Source: Desulfuromonas sp. (lineage in GTDB: Bacteria > Desulfobacterota > Desulfuromonadia > Desulfuromonadales > Geothermobacteraceae). Taken from it: a stretch of 57,399 bases of DNA. Each line of letters begins with the position of its first letter. Position 1 is the first letter of the stretch. The translations under genes were made by a program, and so were the position numbers. The stretch is from NCBI GenBank assembly GCA_002868905.1, contig PKUA01000049.1:1-57399 (forward strand), written 5' to 3'. Positions 27,232-35,366 of this stretch are shown here, piece after piece. The notes below the pieces were generated by a model. That model did no database searches, had not been told where the DNA came from, and saw only the letters and a program-made list of their open reading frames with translations.

Positions 27232-28224
27232 ATGCGTATTCGATTCCTATTCATTCTCTGTTGTCTCCTGCTGGTTATCGGAATTCCAGGGGCTCGATTT
27301 GCCATGTTCCTGTCCGATTCGGTTGCCCCGGATGGTGAGTTGGTGGTAACGGTCAAGCCGGGGAGTTCGTTGGGTATGGTGTCCGAACGGCTGCATAAGG
27401 ATGGCATCATCAGCGACCCTTTGCAGTTTCGCTTGCTCGCCCGCTGGAAGGGAGTGGCGACCAGGATTCACAGTGGAGACTACCTGTTCTCCGAAGCGGC
27501 CACCCCCGTTGCCGTGTTGCAGCGCCTTGTCGAGGGTGACGTGCGACGCATTCGCTTGACGATTCCGGAGGGTTTCACCTTGCGGGAGATTGCGACCCGG
27601 GTCGAGAGACGGGGCCTTGGTGACGCGGAGCGTTTCCTGCGGGCGTGTAGCGACCCGCGATTCCTGAACGCTCTGGAGGTGACGGCTGCCAGCTTGGAAG
27701 GGCACCTCTTCCCGGAGACTTACCTGTTCGAGGCCGGCCGGCCGGAGACCGACCTGATCCGGGCCATGGTCGCCGAACTCGATCGAAACCTGTCCCCGGA
27801 GTTGCTCGCCAAGGCTGAGAAACAGAACCTGAACCGGTATCAGCTGCTGACCCTCGCCTCCATCGTGCAGAAAGAGGCCGGCAACGTCGCCGAGATGCCG
27901 CGGATCGCCGCCGTCTTTCACAACCGGCTCAAACGGGGCATTCCGTTGCAGGCCGATCCGACGGTAATTTACGGCATCGCCGATTTCGACGGGAACCTGA
28001 CCCGGGCTCATCTGAAGGACCCCGGTCCATACAATACCTATGTCAATCGCGGGTTGCCGCCCGGGCCGATCTGCAACCCCGGCCTCGATGCCTTGAGGGC
28101 AACCGCTGCTCCTGCCGATACGCGGGATCTCTATTTCGTGGCACGTGGCGATGGCACCCACAAGTTTTCCACAACGCTAAAAGAACACAACCGGGCGGTT
28201 CGCCGTTACCAGCTGCGGCGATGA
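27232..28224 (+). CDS. mltG: MltG, endolytic murein transglycosylase
   Basis: A 330-residue inner-membrane-anchored enzyme that cleaves nascent glycan strands and so terminates peptidoglycan chain growth. An N-terminal membrane helix (about 4-27) is followed by a LysM-like segment and the YceG domain with EGHLFPETY (156-164) and the catalytic-glutamate motif ASIVQKEAG (E215). Later LQADPTVIYG and YNTYVNRGLPPGPICNPG match the family. The receiver/J-domain gene starts 10 bases after its stop, so the two are probably one transcript. Confidence 0.95.
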   Translation: MRIRFLFILCCLLLVIGIPGARFAMFLSDSVAPDGELVVTVKPGSSLGMVSERLHKDGIISDPLQFRLLARWKGVATRIHSGDYLFSEAATPVAVLQRLVEGDVRRIRLTIPEGFTLREIATRVERRGLGDAERFLRACSDPRFLNALEVTAASLEGHLFPETYLFEAGRPETDLIRAMVAELDRNLSPELLAKAEKQNLNRYQLLTLASIVQKEAGNVAEMPRIAAVFHNRLKRGIPLQADPTVIYGIADFDGNLTRAHLKDPGPYNTYVNRGLPPGPICNPGLDALRATAAPADTRDLYFVARGDGTHKFSTTLKEHNRAVRRYQLRR

Positions 28225-28234
28225 GGGAGCAAGG

Positions 28235-30208
28235 ATGAGCCAGGGACTCGGTCAGACCGGCCATATCCTGATCGCGGAGGACAACAAATCGATCGCCGAA
28301 CCGTTGGCGCGGGTCCTGCGTCGTTCCCGCTTTCAGGTCGATGTCGCCCCGGACGGCCTGGTGGCCTTGCAGAAACTGGCCGCCCATACCCCGGACCTGC
28401 TGCTGCTCGACCTGCAATTGCCGAAACTGCACGGCATCGATCTGCTGAAAAAACTCCGCCAGAGCCCGAAGACCCGTCACCTGCCGGTCGTCGTCATCAC
28501 CGGGGTCTATCGCGGTGAGAAGCATGCCCTCGCGGCGCGCAAGCTCGGTGTCCAGAACTACCTCGAAAAACCGTTCCGGATCGGTGACCTGGTCGAGGCG
28601 ATCCAGGTCGCCCTCCAGCAGGCGGAGCTGAAAAACGCCAAGACCCTCGACCAGCACCTCGCGGCCCTTTTCCTCGAAGACTACAGCGGTCGCTTCGTGG
28701 TGGAGCACGACGGCAGATCTCACCAGATTGACTTTCATCACGGTCGTCCGGTCAGCCTGGCACCTGGTTTCGTTTCTAGGGACCTGGGGGATTTCCTGCT
28801 CCGACAGAAGATCATCTCTGCCGAGGCGAATGATTATTTCCATCAGCAGGGCGGGATGCGGGCAGAGTCCCTGGTCGAACTCGGGGAATTGCGGCACACC
28901 GACCTGCAGGCCGAGAAACTCTCGTTTCTCGGCGACGAATTGCTGACCGGCATGAGCCTCGGCACCATGGTCGGGGAGCGGAGCGAAGGGGGGTTGCCTG
29001 ACACCTGGAACCCGCCGCTGCTCAATCTCCCCCGGTTGCTCCACGCCTGTTATCGTCGTCAACGCCAACCGGAGCTGCGCAAGCGACTTTTGGAACAGCA
29101 CGGCCGTCGATATGCGGGGCTCGGGAAAAATTATTTCCGTTTTATCAACTATCTCGACCTGAACGAGGATGAAAGACGGTTGTTGACCCGGCTCGACGGT
29201 CAATCGTTGTTGATGGATGTCCTGCACGGCATGAACGAGGCCGACGGCCTGTTCCGCACCCTGATCACGCTCCACATCCTCCGCCTGAAAAACGAACCGT
29301 TTTCCATGCCTGAATCCCACTTCGGGTTGCAACCACGCTTGTTCAATGAACCTTGGGTCGAGGAGGACGAGGAGGTTGTGGAGAGTTTTGTCAACTTCGC
29401 CGATGTGGTCGGGGATGCCGACGATGAAGGCGAAGATTTTGCCGGTTCACCGGCCGCCACCTCCAGGGAGACCGGCGCGCCGGTCGATCTCAATACCCGG
29501 GTTCGCGAAACTCACGCCGCGTTGCAGAAGAAGGATTATTATCAGGTTTTCAACCTCGATCGTGGTTCCTTCTCCATCATCCTGCTGAAAGAGCGATATT
29601 TCGAGTATACCCACCAGTTCGGGCCGGAGGCCCTGATGCAGCTCGGCGGAGAGGAGGCCGAGCTGGCCCAGGAGATCCTCTCCCTCGTATCCAACGCCTA
29701 CAACACCTTGTCAAACGTGGTGAAAAAAGAGCGCTACGACGAACTGCTCGGTGCAGAGAAAATCGGTCTCGACCAGGAGGGGGACGATGTTTTCCAGGCC
29801 CAGGTCCAGTTCCAGTCAGGGATGGTCTTCCTGGAGATGGAAGAGTGGGACAATGCCGAGCATGCCCTGCAGGATGCGAGCAACATAGAGCCGAACAACG
29901 GACTCTATCTCGCCCACCTCGCCTGGTCGATCTACAAGAATCCGAAGTACTTGGACAGCCAGGCGATGCAGAACAAGGCGAAGCAGATGCTGGCCAAGGC
30001 GATCTCTCTGGAGCGGACCGCCGAGGCGTTCGCTTTCAAGGGGTGGATGTTACTCGATTCCGGTCAGGAGACCCTGGCCCAGTCCGAGTTCAGCAAGGCC
30101 CTGAAACTCAACGCCCGTCAGGCGCTCGCCCGCAAAGGGCTGCGGTTATTGGAGGAGAAGAGGGAGCAAGACAAGAAAGGACTCTTCAGCCGCATGTTTC
30201 GGGGGTAG
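28235..30208 (+). CDS. Receiver / PATAN-like / J-domain-like / TPR protein
   Basis: A 657-residue multi-domain regulator. Residues 8-125 are a receiver with phospho-acceptor D59 (LLLLDLQLP) and K in YLEKPF. Residues about 130-250 resemble the DUF4388/PATAN region often attached to receivers in delta-proteobacteria. Residues about 430-505 look like a J-domain (KDYYQVFNLDRGS), but the HPD tripeptide is replaced by HQF, so stimulation of DnaK is unlikely. Residues about 520-645 form TPR-like helices. It lacks DNA-binding and enzymatic domains, so it probably acts as a phosphorylation-controlled scaffold. The stop codon lies at the edge of a repeat element. Confidence 0.85.
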   Translation: MSQGLGQTGHILIAEDNKSIAEPLARVLRRSRFQVDVAPDGLVALQKLAAHTPDLLLLDLQLPKLHGIDLLKKLRQSPKTRHLPVVVITGVYRGEKHALAARKLGVQNYLEKPFRIGDLVEAIQVALQQAELKNAKTLDQHLAALFLEDYSGRFVVEHDGRSHQIDFHHGRPVSLAPGFVSRDLGDFLLRQKIISAEANDYFHQQGGMRAESLVELGELRHTDLQAEKLSFLGDELLTGMSLGTMVGERSEGGLPDTWNPPLLNLPRLLHACYRRQRQPELRKRLLEQHGRRYAGLGKNYFRFINYLDLNEDERRLLTRLDGQSLLMDVLHGMNEADGLFRTLITLHILRLKNEPFSMPESHFGLQPRLFNEPWVEEDEEVVESFVNFADVVGDADDEGEDFAGSPAATSRETGAPVDLNTRVRETHAALQKKDYYQVFNLDRGSFSIILLKERYFEYTHQFGPEALMQLGGEEAELAQEILSLVSNAYNTLSNVVKKERYDELLGAEKIGLDQEGDDVFQAQVQFQSGMVFLEMEEWDNAEHALQDASNIEPNNGLYLAHLAWSIYKNPKYLDSQAMQNKAKQMLAKAISLERTAEAFAFKGWMLLDSGQETLAQSEFSKALKLNARQALARKGLRLLEEKREQDKKGLFSRMFRG

Positions 30209-30540
30209 GGCGGCTGAAAAGACCTCATCTGCTGCGTTCCCTTTGAGTTCATCGTTGCGACGTAGCTGCCGCTACGCCTCACTCTTTACTCTGCAGGCGT
30301 CTTGCATCTAAGGGCTTTTGAGCCGCCTAGGTCGGTTCGGCAGGAATTGAGGATGCTGCTTCGGGTGAAGTGGGGTAAGGCGGCTGAAAAGATCCAATCT
30401 GCGGCGTTCCCCTTGGATTCGTCGCTGCGACGTAGCTGTCGCTACGCCTCACTCCTTATCTTGCGGGCGCCTTGCATCTTGAGCCTTTTGAGCCGCCTAG
30501 CTACGTTGGACCGTTTTTGAGAATGGTGCCTCGACAGGTT
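30203..30540 (+). repeat. Two tandem, diverged copies of a 170-bp repeat with inverted ends
   Basis: The cores 30209-30327 and 30379-30497 are both 119 bases and about 84% alike by eye. Each begins GGCGGCTGAAAAG and ends CTTTTGAGCCGCC, an inverted repeat with one mismatch, and each contains a central CGTAGC/GCTACG hairpin. The 50 bases after each core are also related (TTGAGGATGCTGCTTCG versus TTGAGAATGGTGCCTCG), so the true period is 170 bases. Both cores are preceded by GGGTA, and in the first copy this supplies the stop codon of the upstream gene. No gene is seen in 30209-30614. Confidence 0.8.
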
Positions 30541-30554
30541 GCGTTGGCAAATAA

Positions 30555-30595
30555 AGAACGGCCACCCGATTCGTCGGGTGGCCGTTCTGGGTTTT
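30555..30595 (-). terminator. Terminator of livK
   Basis: A perfect 15-bp stem (30555-30569 with 30574-30588) with a TTCG loop. On the minus strand it is followed by TTTATTTG, 20 bases after the livK stop. On the plus strand it is followed by GGGTTTT, so it may also stop read-through from the other side. Confidence 0.85.
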
Positions 30596-30614
30596 CAGGT
30601 TTTGATGCGAAGGG

Positions 30615-31766
30615 TTACTTCGCCATCACGAACTTGCCGTCCTTGACTTCGACGATGACCATCGAATCGACGCTGAGGCCGTTGTGGTCTTCCGGGGTAA
30701 TGTTGTAGGTGCCGGAGATGCCGACGTACCCCTTGGTGCTCTCGATCGCTTTGCGCAACGCCTCGGGCTCGGTGCCGACCTCCTTGATGGCGTCGGCGAC
30801 GATCATGATGGCGTCCCAGGCGTAGCCGGAGTGGGTGTTGATCGGGAACTGCTTGTCGTACCCCTTCTCCTTGTAAAGCTTGATGAACTCCTGGATCACC
30901 TTCTTCTGCGGGTCGCTGTCCGGCAGTTCGTCGGCAACCATCAGCTTGGTGGCCGGCATCCGGTCCCCTTCGCTGGCGGCGCCGGCCAGTTCGATGTATT
31001 TCGGGTCGGGCAGGCCGTGGCACTGGAACAGCGGCAGGTCGATGCCGAGCTGGGCCTTGTTCTTGGCGACGATGGAGCCGGCCGGCCCTATGGTCCAGGC
31101 GATCAGCGCCTGCGGCTTGAGATTTTTCGCGTTGGTCAGCTGGGCGGTCATGTCGGTGTCGCGCGTACCGAACGACTCTTCACCGAGGATCTCGATGCCG
31201 TACTGCGGGGCGAGCTTCTTCATCCAGCGCGCGCCGTCTTTGCCGAAGCCGTCAGCGGCGGTGAGCAGGGCGACCTTGGTCAGCCCTTTCTCCTTCAGGT
31301 AGATGAAGAGGCGTTCGACCGCTGTACTGGAACGCTGCGGCGATTTGAACACCCACTCGAACGGGCCGAACTTCCCACCCATGATCACCGGGTCGCCGCC
31401 GACGGTCATGAAGATCGGCGTTTTCCCCTGGTCGGCGACTTTTTTCACGTTCATGCCGGTGTCGGTCAGGGTCGGGCCGATGATCGCCGCGACCTTGTCC
31501 TTGTAGATGAACTTCTTGGCGATGGAGGCCGCCTTGGCCGGGTTCGCCTGGGTGTCGCCGACTTCGAGTTCCAGCATCTTGCCATTGATGCCACCTTCGG
31601 CGTTGATCTTGTCGACGACCATCTCGGCAACCAGCTTGGTCGGGGTACCGATAAAGGCGGCCCGGCCGGAGAGGTCGAAGAAGGCGCCGAGTTTGATGGT
31701 GTCGGCCGCCAGGGCCGGGGCGGCGCTCAGCAGCAGGCAGAGCAGGGTGACGAACATCTTGCGCAT
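30615..31766 (-). CDS. livK: LivK-like periplasmic substrate-binding protein of a branched-chain-type ABC importer
   Basis: A 383-residue protein from the ATG at 31766, with AAAGGAG 8 bases upstream. The signal peptide MRKMFVTLLCLLLSAAPALA is cut before ADTIKLG. The mature part is a type I periplasmic binding protein (IKLGAFFDLSGRAAFIGTPT) with family segments such as AIIGPTLTDTGM. It should deliver an amino acid or aromatic acid to the LivHMGF transporter. Those genes lie on the same strand but 3.2 kb upstream, beyond a histidine kinase and toxin-antitoxin genes, so livK now has its own transcript. The ligand is inferred from the neighbouring ior and paaK genes. Confidence 0.88.
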   Translation of the reverse strand: MRKMFVTLLCLLLSAAPALAADTIKLGAFFDLSGRAAFIGTPTKLVAEMVVDKINAEGGINGKMLELEVGDTQANPAKAASIAKKFIYKDKVAAIIGPTLTDTGMNVKKVADQGKTPIFMTVGGDPVIMGGKFGPFEWVFKSPQRSSTAVERLFIYLKEKGLTKVALLTAADGFGKDGARWMKKLAPQYGIEILGEESFGTRDTDMTAQLTNAKNLKPQALIAWTIGPAGSIVAKNKAQLGIDLPLFQCHGLPDPKYIELAGAASEGDRMPATKLMVADELPDSDPQKKVIQEFIKLYKEKGYDKQFPINTHSGYAWDAIMIVADAIKEVGTEPEALRKAIESTKGYVGISGTYNITPEDHNGLSVDSMVIVEVKDGKFVMAK

Positions 31767-32128
31767 GGTTGGTCTCCTTTGCATGGAATGGACATGGGGT
31801 GTGCTTCCCAGAAAACGTCAATTCGCAAAGTCTAAGGTATTGCAGGTTTTTTTTAAAGGAGAATCGGAATCGTCCACGATGTGGTGACGGGAAAGGTAAG
31901 CTGAATTCGAGGAATCAGATCGAATCAGGGCCCCCAATAATTTCTCAGATGATCTGAGAGCTCCCCTGAAAACAATTTTTGGGACACTTCCGGGGTAAAT
32001 GGGAAGTGGGCACCTGATTCTAGTAAAAATCGGTGCAAATTCGGCCATTTGATTTTCGCTTGACTTTCCCATGCCCGGCGAACAAAGTTAGACATAACTA
32101 ATCTTGTGGGTGTATTGAAAGGGCTCTG
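31767..32128. other. A+T-rich intergenic region with an inverted repeat
   Basis: This 362-base gap separates divergent livK and the histidine kinase gene and shows no supported gene. It contains an 8-bp perfect inverted repeat, TCTCAGAT (31943-31950) and ATCTGAGA (31952-31959). This sits inside an outer pair, TCAGGG (31925-31930) with CCCTGA (31964-31969). It could be an operator or a weak hairpin. Base composition shifts here from the G+C-rich neighbours to clearly A+T-richer DNA. Confidence 0.5.
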
Positions 32129-33607
32129 ATGATCCGAAAAACAAAATTGTTTCTAAATCTTCTAAGCCAAGAAACACTTTTGAGTACTATGCCGAGCGGT
32201 CTTTTTCTGGTCGACACAGAGCGTCATATAGTCTACTGGAACCCGGAGGCGGAAAAGATCACCGGTTATTCAGCAGCAGAAGCCATAGGTCGGCACTGTT
32301 CTTTTCTTGAAGGGATTGAATGCGGTAATGCCTGCAGTCTCTTTGACTCGGAGTCCCCTGATAAACCAGTTATTGGTGCCGAGTGCAATATTCGGACAAA
32401 ATCAGGTGAGAAGGTTACCATCTCCAAGAATGTCGATTTTCTTTGGCAGGACGGCCAAATTATCGGCGGCATTGAATCGTTCGTCGATATGACTCAACAG
32501 AAGAATCAGGAAGATCTCCTGCGACGGAACAGTGAGGTTCTCGAAAAGACAGTCCAAAGACGAACGCTCGCGTATCAGGAAGAAAGGAACCGGCTGCGCG
32601 AAGTTCTCGACAGCATGCCTGATCTTGCTTACATCGTAACGGCTGACTATAGAATCGATTTTCTGAATATCGCCATGGCGCAGATCGTCGGCGAAAGCAG
32701 GGGAGAGGTTTGCCATGAGGTTCTCCACAAATTACCCTCCCCCTGCCAAGACTGCCCCATGTCCAAAATCAGGCGGGGGCAAACGGTACATGAAGAGCGT
32801 TCCTTCGACGCAAAGAAGGGAACCTACGAAATCATTCACACACCTGTTTACAACCACGACGGGATAATACAGAAACTGGCAGTATGCCGGGACATAACCC
32901 AGCGCAAACGTGCGGCTGAAAAACTGCTGGAGGCAAACCGACATCTTGATGCGTTCGCCCACACAGTATCTCACGACCTCAGGTCACCTCTCACAGGTGT
33001 TTTAGGTTACACCGAACTTCTGATTGAAAAAATTCGGGCAAATTCCATGGAGGACTCTTTGCCTTTGTTGCATACAGTTAGGGATCAAAGCAAACGAATG
33101 GTTAATCTAATCGACGACCTGCTACGTTTCTCCACAGCCGGCTATCTGGATTCCGATGACCTGTCCGTCAACACGAATACCATCATCGAAGATATTCTCA
33201 AAGACAACCAGTTTGAAATTTTGGAGAAAAAAATTCGGATAACCGCCGAAAAATTGCCGTCGATTCGGGTGCCTGAGTCATTGATTTATGAGCTTTTCAG
33301 CAACCTGATCTTGAATGCAGTCCGCTATGGGTATGCGCCAGGGGGCGAGATAACTGTCACCGGCTACAGCGATGATAACAGCCAGGTCATAATTGTTCGA
33401 GACAACGGCCCCGGTATCCCGAAAAATGAGAGAGGCAGAATATTCGATGCCTTTTACCGTGGATCGACGTCCAACGACACAGAGGGGACAGGGATTGGTC
33501 TGGCAACAGTTTCGCGGATCGTCGACCGTTTTGAGGGCCAAGTCAAACTCCAGGAGACCCCTGGTGGCGGATGTACCTTCATCGTCCAATTCCCTTTATA
33601 CGGATAG
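32129..33607 (+). CDS. PAS-PAS sensor histidine kinase, orphan
   Basis: A 492-residue soluble kinase with no membrane helix. PAS1 spans about 12-122 and carries a Cys cluster (C57, C65, C69). PAS2 spans about 155-258 and carries CQDC (206-209). A HisKA domain has phospho-acceptor H282 in VSHDLRSPL. The ATPase domain has an N box (NLILNAVRYG), G1 box (DNGPGIP), F box (IFDAFYRG) and G2 box (GTGIGLATV). No response regulator is next to it. The cysteines hint at redox or metal sensing, which is inference. Codon use is A+T-richer than in the flanking genes, consistent with acquisition by transfer. Confidence 0.9.
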   Translation: MIRKTKLFLNLLSQETLLSTMPSGLFLVDTERHIVYWNPEAEKITGYSAAEAIGRHCSFLEGIECGNACSLFDSESPDKPVIGAECNIRTKSGEKVTISKNVDFLWQDGQIIGGIESFVDMTQQKNQEDLLRRNSEVLEKTVQRRTLAYQEERNRLREVLDSMPDLAYIVTADYRIDFLNIAMAQIVGESRGEVCHEVLHKLPSPCQDCPMSKIRRGQTVHEERSFDAKKGTYEIIHTPVYNHDGIIQKLAVCRDITQRKRAAEKLLEANRHLDAFAHTVSHDLRSPLTGVLGYTELLIEKIRANSMEDSLPLLHTVRDQSKRMVNLIDDLLRFSTAGYLDSDDLSVNTNTIIEDILKDNQFEILEKKIRITAEKLPSIRVPESLIYELFSNLILNAVRYGYAPGGEITVTGYSDDNSQVIIVRDNGPGIPKNERGRIFDAFYRGSTSNDTEGTGIGLATVSRIVDRFEGQVKLQETPGGGCTFIVQFPLYG

Positions 33608-33820
33608 GGGAAATACCGTCCCGGTTCACATTGACTACTATGTAATCTCCAGCCACCCCCGGCCGGGTTTTTCTTGTATGTCCGTAAGCTTCCCCATTTA
33701 TCGACAGTTTAAAAATAGAAAAACCACCCACTTTTGACAGCAGATGGCTTGTAGCCCGACACTGGCACGATACGTTAACGGGCCGAGATCGTCTAAATTC
33801 AGGCTGTCCCAAATGTTGTA

Positions 33821-33973
33821 TCACCAGATTTCAGTGGTCTCAAAACAGTCTCTGTGGACAATTCTCGCAACCCCTGGTGTTGACACACTCAGCGAATCAA
33901 ATATGTCTGTCAAAATCCATTTTCTGATGCAATATTCAGCCTTTGCTTTGGGGGAAAATATGATTTTGCTCAT
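33821..33973 (-). pseudogene. Remnant of a ParE toxin gene
   Basis: The ATG at 33973 overlaps the parD stop codon (ATGA), as in intact parDE operons. Translation begins MSKIIFSPKAKAEY, the typical start of ParE toxins. After about 13 residues the similarity ends, and the frame runs through a dispersed repeat to a TGA at 33821 (50 codons) with no ParE core. I read this as a toxin deleted or replaced after its N-terminus, leaving the antitoxin alone. The 213 bases from 33608 to 33820 hold no supported gene. Confidence 0.7.
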
Positions 33974-34203
33974 AAGGACAGAGACTGTTTCTTGCCTGAA
34001 ATGAAAGCTTCAATATCCAACCCTGTCGAAGGCCCAGACTTTTCTCCCTCAATTAAGGCTTGGCGTAGTTCCTCCAACTTCATGTGGTCTTTTCTGATCA
34101 GATCCCGGATGTAATCAGAGTAGTTTGCGTATCTTCCAGAATGTACACATTCTTCTACCCAAGCTTTCATTTGCTCTGGTAAAGATATATTCATAGTCGC
34201 CAT
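33970..34203 (-). CDS. parD: ParD-like antitoxin (ribbon-helix-helix), orphaned
   Basis: A 77-residue protein from the ATG at 34203, with GAAGGAG 7 bases upstream. The N-terminus (MATMNISLPEQMKAWVEE) and the SGRYANYSDYIRDLIR segment are typical of ParD/CC2985-type antitoxins: an RHH DNA-binding fold followed by a toxin-binding tail. ParD normally binds ParE and represses its own promoter. Here the overlapping parE is only a fragment, so the protein may serve as a lone repressor or as an anti-toxin against related toxins elsewhere in the genome. Confidence 0.85.
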   Translation of the reverse strand: MATMNISLPEQMKAWVEECVHSGRYANYSDYIRDLIRKDHMKLEELRQALIEGEKSGPSTGLDIEAFISGKKQSLSL

Positions 34204-34367
34204 AACTGTCTCCTTCAACTGGCAGGGTATACAAACATACTATGACAACCTTTGCCATCAAGGCGTGCATCTTAACCCATGACTCAAGACCTCGCTCCTG
34301 ACATATCCAATTTCGTGTTCCAGGGGTGTGTAATTCCTGTAAACCCTGGTCTTGACACACTGGCAAT

Positions 34368-34643
34368 TTAACGACGCCTGAGATAAATCTCTCTACGATG
34401 CCCAACCGCTAAAGCCAGAACAACAAGTTGCTGATCTTGGATTTCACAGATGACTCTGAAATCTCCTATGCGGTATCGCCATAGGCCAGCCAACTCCCCT
34501 CGCAGGGCTTCTCCAAAGTGCCTGGGGTTCTTGCAACCTTCGATTCGATCTTCAAGCCAATCGAGAAGGCGTTTTTGTACAGGCTTATCTAACTTGCGAA
34601 GTTGTTTCTCGGCATAGTCACTGACCTCAACTGTCCAGGCCAA
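34368..34643 (-). CDS. RelE/ParE-superfamily toxin
   Basis: A 91-residue protein starting MAWTVEVSDYAEKQLRKLDK and ending with GHRREIYLRRR. The middle has LWRYRIGDFRVICEI, the core strands of RelE-type mRNA interferases. The Arg in the RYRIGDFRV region and the C-terminal GHRREIY match catalytic and substrate-binding positions of RelE proteins. It would cleave mRNA on the ribosome when free of its antitoxin. It overlaps the antitoxin gene by 17 bases and follows it, the normal order. No frameshift is seen, so the module looks intact. Confidence 0.9.
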   Translation of the reverse strand: MAWTVEVSDYAEKQLRKLDKPVQKRLLDWLEDRIEGCKNPRHFGEALRGELAGLWRYRIGDFRVICEIQDQQLVVLALAVGHRREIYLRRR

Positions 34644-34839
34644 GGTCTTTCCTCAACTCTTTAATGGATTTACTGCTGCGAGTCTCTGCGAGTGCCTGCT
34701 TTGCCAGTTCAAGGTCTTCGTTGTCTTCCAGGTAGCGCACAATCGCTTCACGCACCACCGCGCTTCGATTGCTGCCTTTGGCTTTGGCGAGCAAATCAAT
34801 TTCTTGCTCTAGGTCTTTTTCCAAACGAATAGCGAGCAT
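34627..34839 (-). CDS. RHH/RelB-like antitoxin of the RelE toxin
   Basis: A 70-residue protein from the ATG at 34839, preceded by GGAGGGG. The N-terminus MLAIRLEKDLEQEIDLLAKA and the NRSAVVREAIVRYLED segment are a ribbon-helix-helix DNA-binding fold. The charged C-terminal tail (SSKSIKELRKDLGL) would wrap the toxin. It should neutralise the overlapping RelE-type toxin and repress the operon through the palindrome just upstream. Confidence 0.87.
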   Translation of the reverse strand: MLAIRLEKDLEQEIDLLAKAKGSNRSAVVREAIVRYLEDNEDLELAKQALAETRSSKSIKELRKDLGLDS

Positions 34840-34858
34840 AAGCCCCTCCACAATAGGT

Positions 34859-34875
34859 GTATTACATTGTATAAC
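34859..34875 (-). promoter_or_regulatory. Promoter/operator of the RelE-type toxin-antitoxin pair
   Basis: GTATTACATTGTATAAC is an imperfect palindrome (outer GT/AC and inner TACA/TGTA pairs). On the minus strand it contains TACAAT or TATACA as a -10 box, with TTGAAT 16-18 bases upstream. It lies 20 bases before the antitoxin start, the expected place for autoregulation. Confidence 0.5.
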
Positions 34876-34998
34876 ATGGTCGTGCGATTATTCAACAAGA
34901 AAAGAATGGCGGGTGGCTAGCGATGTGTCAATGCCTCGTCACTGAAAACAGCCCCTGTGGAGCATTCTCGCAAACCCTGCAACTGAGACAACAACAAG

Positions 34999-35343
34999 CT
35001 AAGAAAAAAGAGTATTTGAATCGTCTGGTGCCTCTTGCCTTGAGTCCTTTGTGTAATCCCTTTTAACCTGACATACTCTGATCCGATAATTCTTGAACAG
35101 CTGATGACGACCCTTGGACTGGGCCATGCGGTGCTCTTCAAGGGTCCGCCATTTCCTGACGGAGTCCTCATCGTCCCAGAATGACAGCGACAACAGTTTC
35201 TCTGGCTCAGTCAGGCTCTGAAATCGCTCAATGGAGACGAAGCCCGGCATTTGGGTCAAATGCTCACGCAGACCAGCGGCGATGTCCAGGTATTCCTGTT
35301 TGCCCTCTTTGGTGGGAGTCACTTCGAAAATTACCGCAATCAT
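34999..35343 (-). CDS. Antibiotic-biosynthesis-monooxygenase (ABM) fold protein
   Basis: A 114-residue protein starting MIAVIFEVTPTKEGKQEYLD, with GFVSIERFQSLTEPEKLLSL and FWDDEDSVRKWR. This is the typical ABM ferredoxin-like barrel, found in quinol or heme-modifying monooxygenases and in many uncharacterised small dimers. GGGAG precedes the ATG by 8 bases. It begins 23 bases after the livF-paaK stop on the same strand and is probably the last gene of that operon. Its role there is unknown; a quinol or aromatic substrate would fit the neighbourhood. Confidence 0.82.
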   Translation of the reverse strand: MIAVIFEVTPTKEGKQEYLDIAAGLREHLTQMPGFVSIERFQSLTEPEKLLSLSFWDDEDSVRKWRTLEEHRMAQSKGRHQLFKNYRIRVCQVKRDYTKDSRQEAPDDSNTLFS

Positions 35344-35366
35344 TCCTCGTCTCCCGTCAAATCTGT

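Noticed and set aside
30203-30540. CRISPR array or insertion sequence
   Set aside because: Only two long diverged copies, no short regular repeats with unique spacers, and no transposase reading frame.
33760-34990. Integron-like cassette array (attC sites around TA genes)
   Set aside because: The repeats share short blocks, but the required RYYYAAC and GTTRRRY core sites are not found in the right order and there is no integrase gene in the window.
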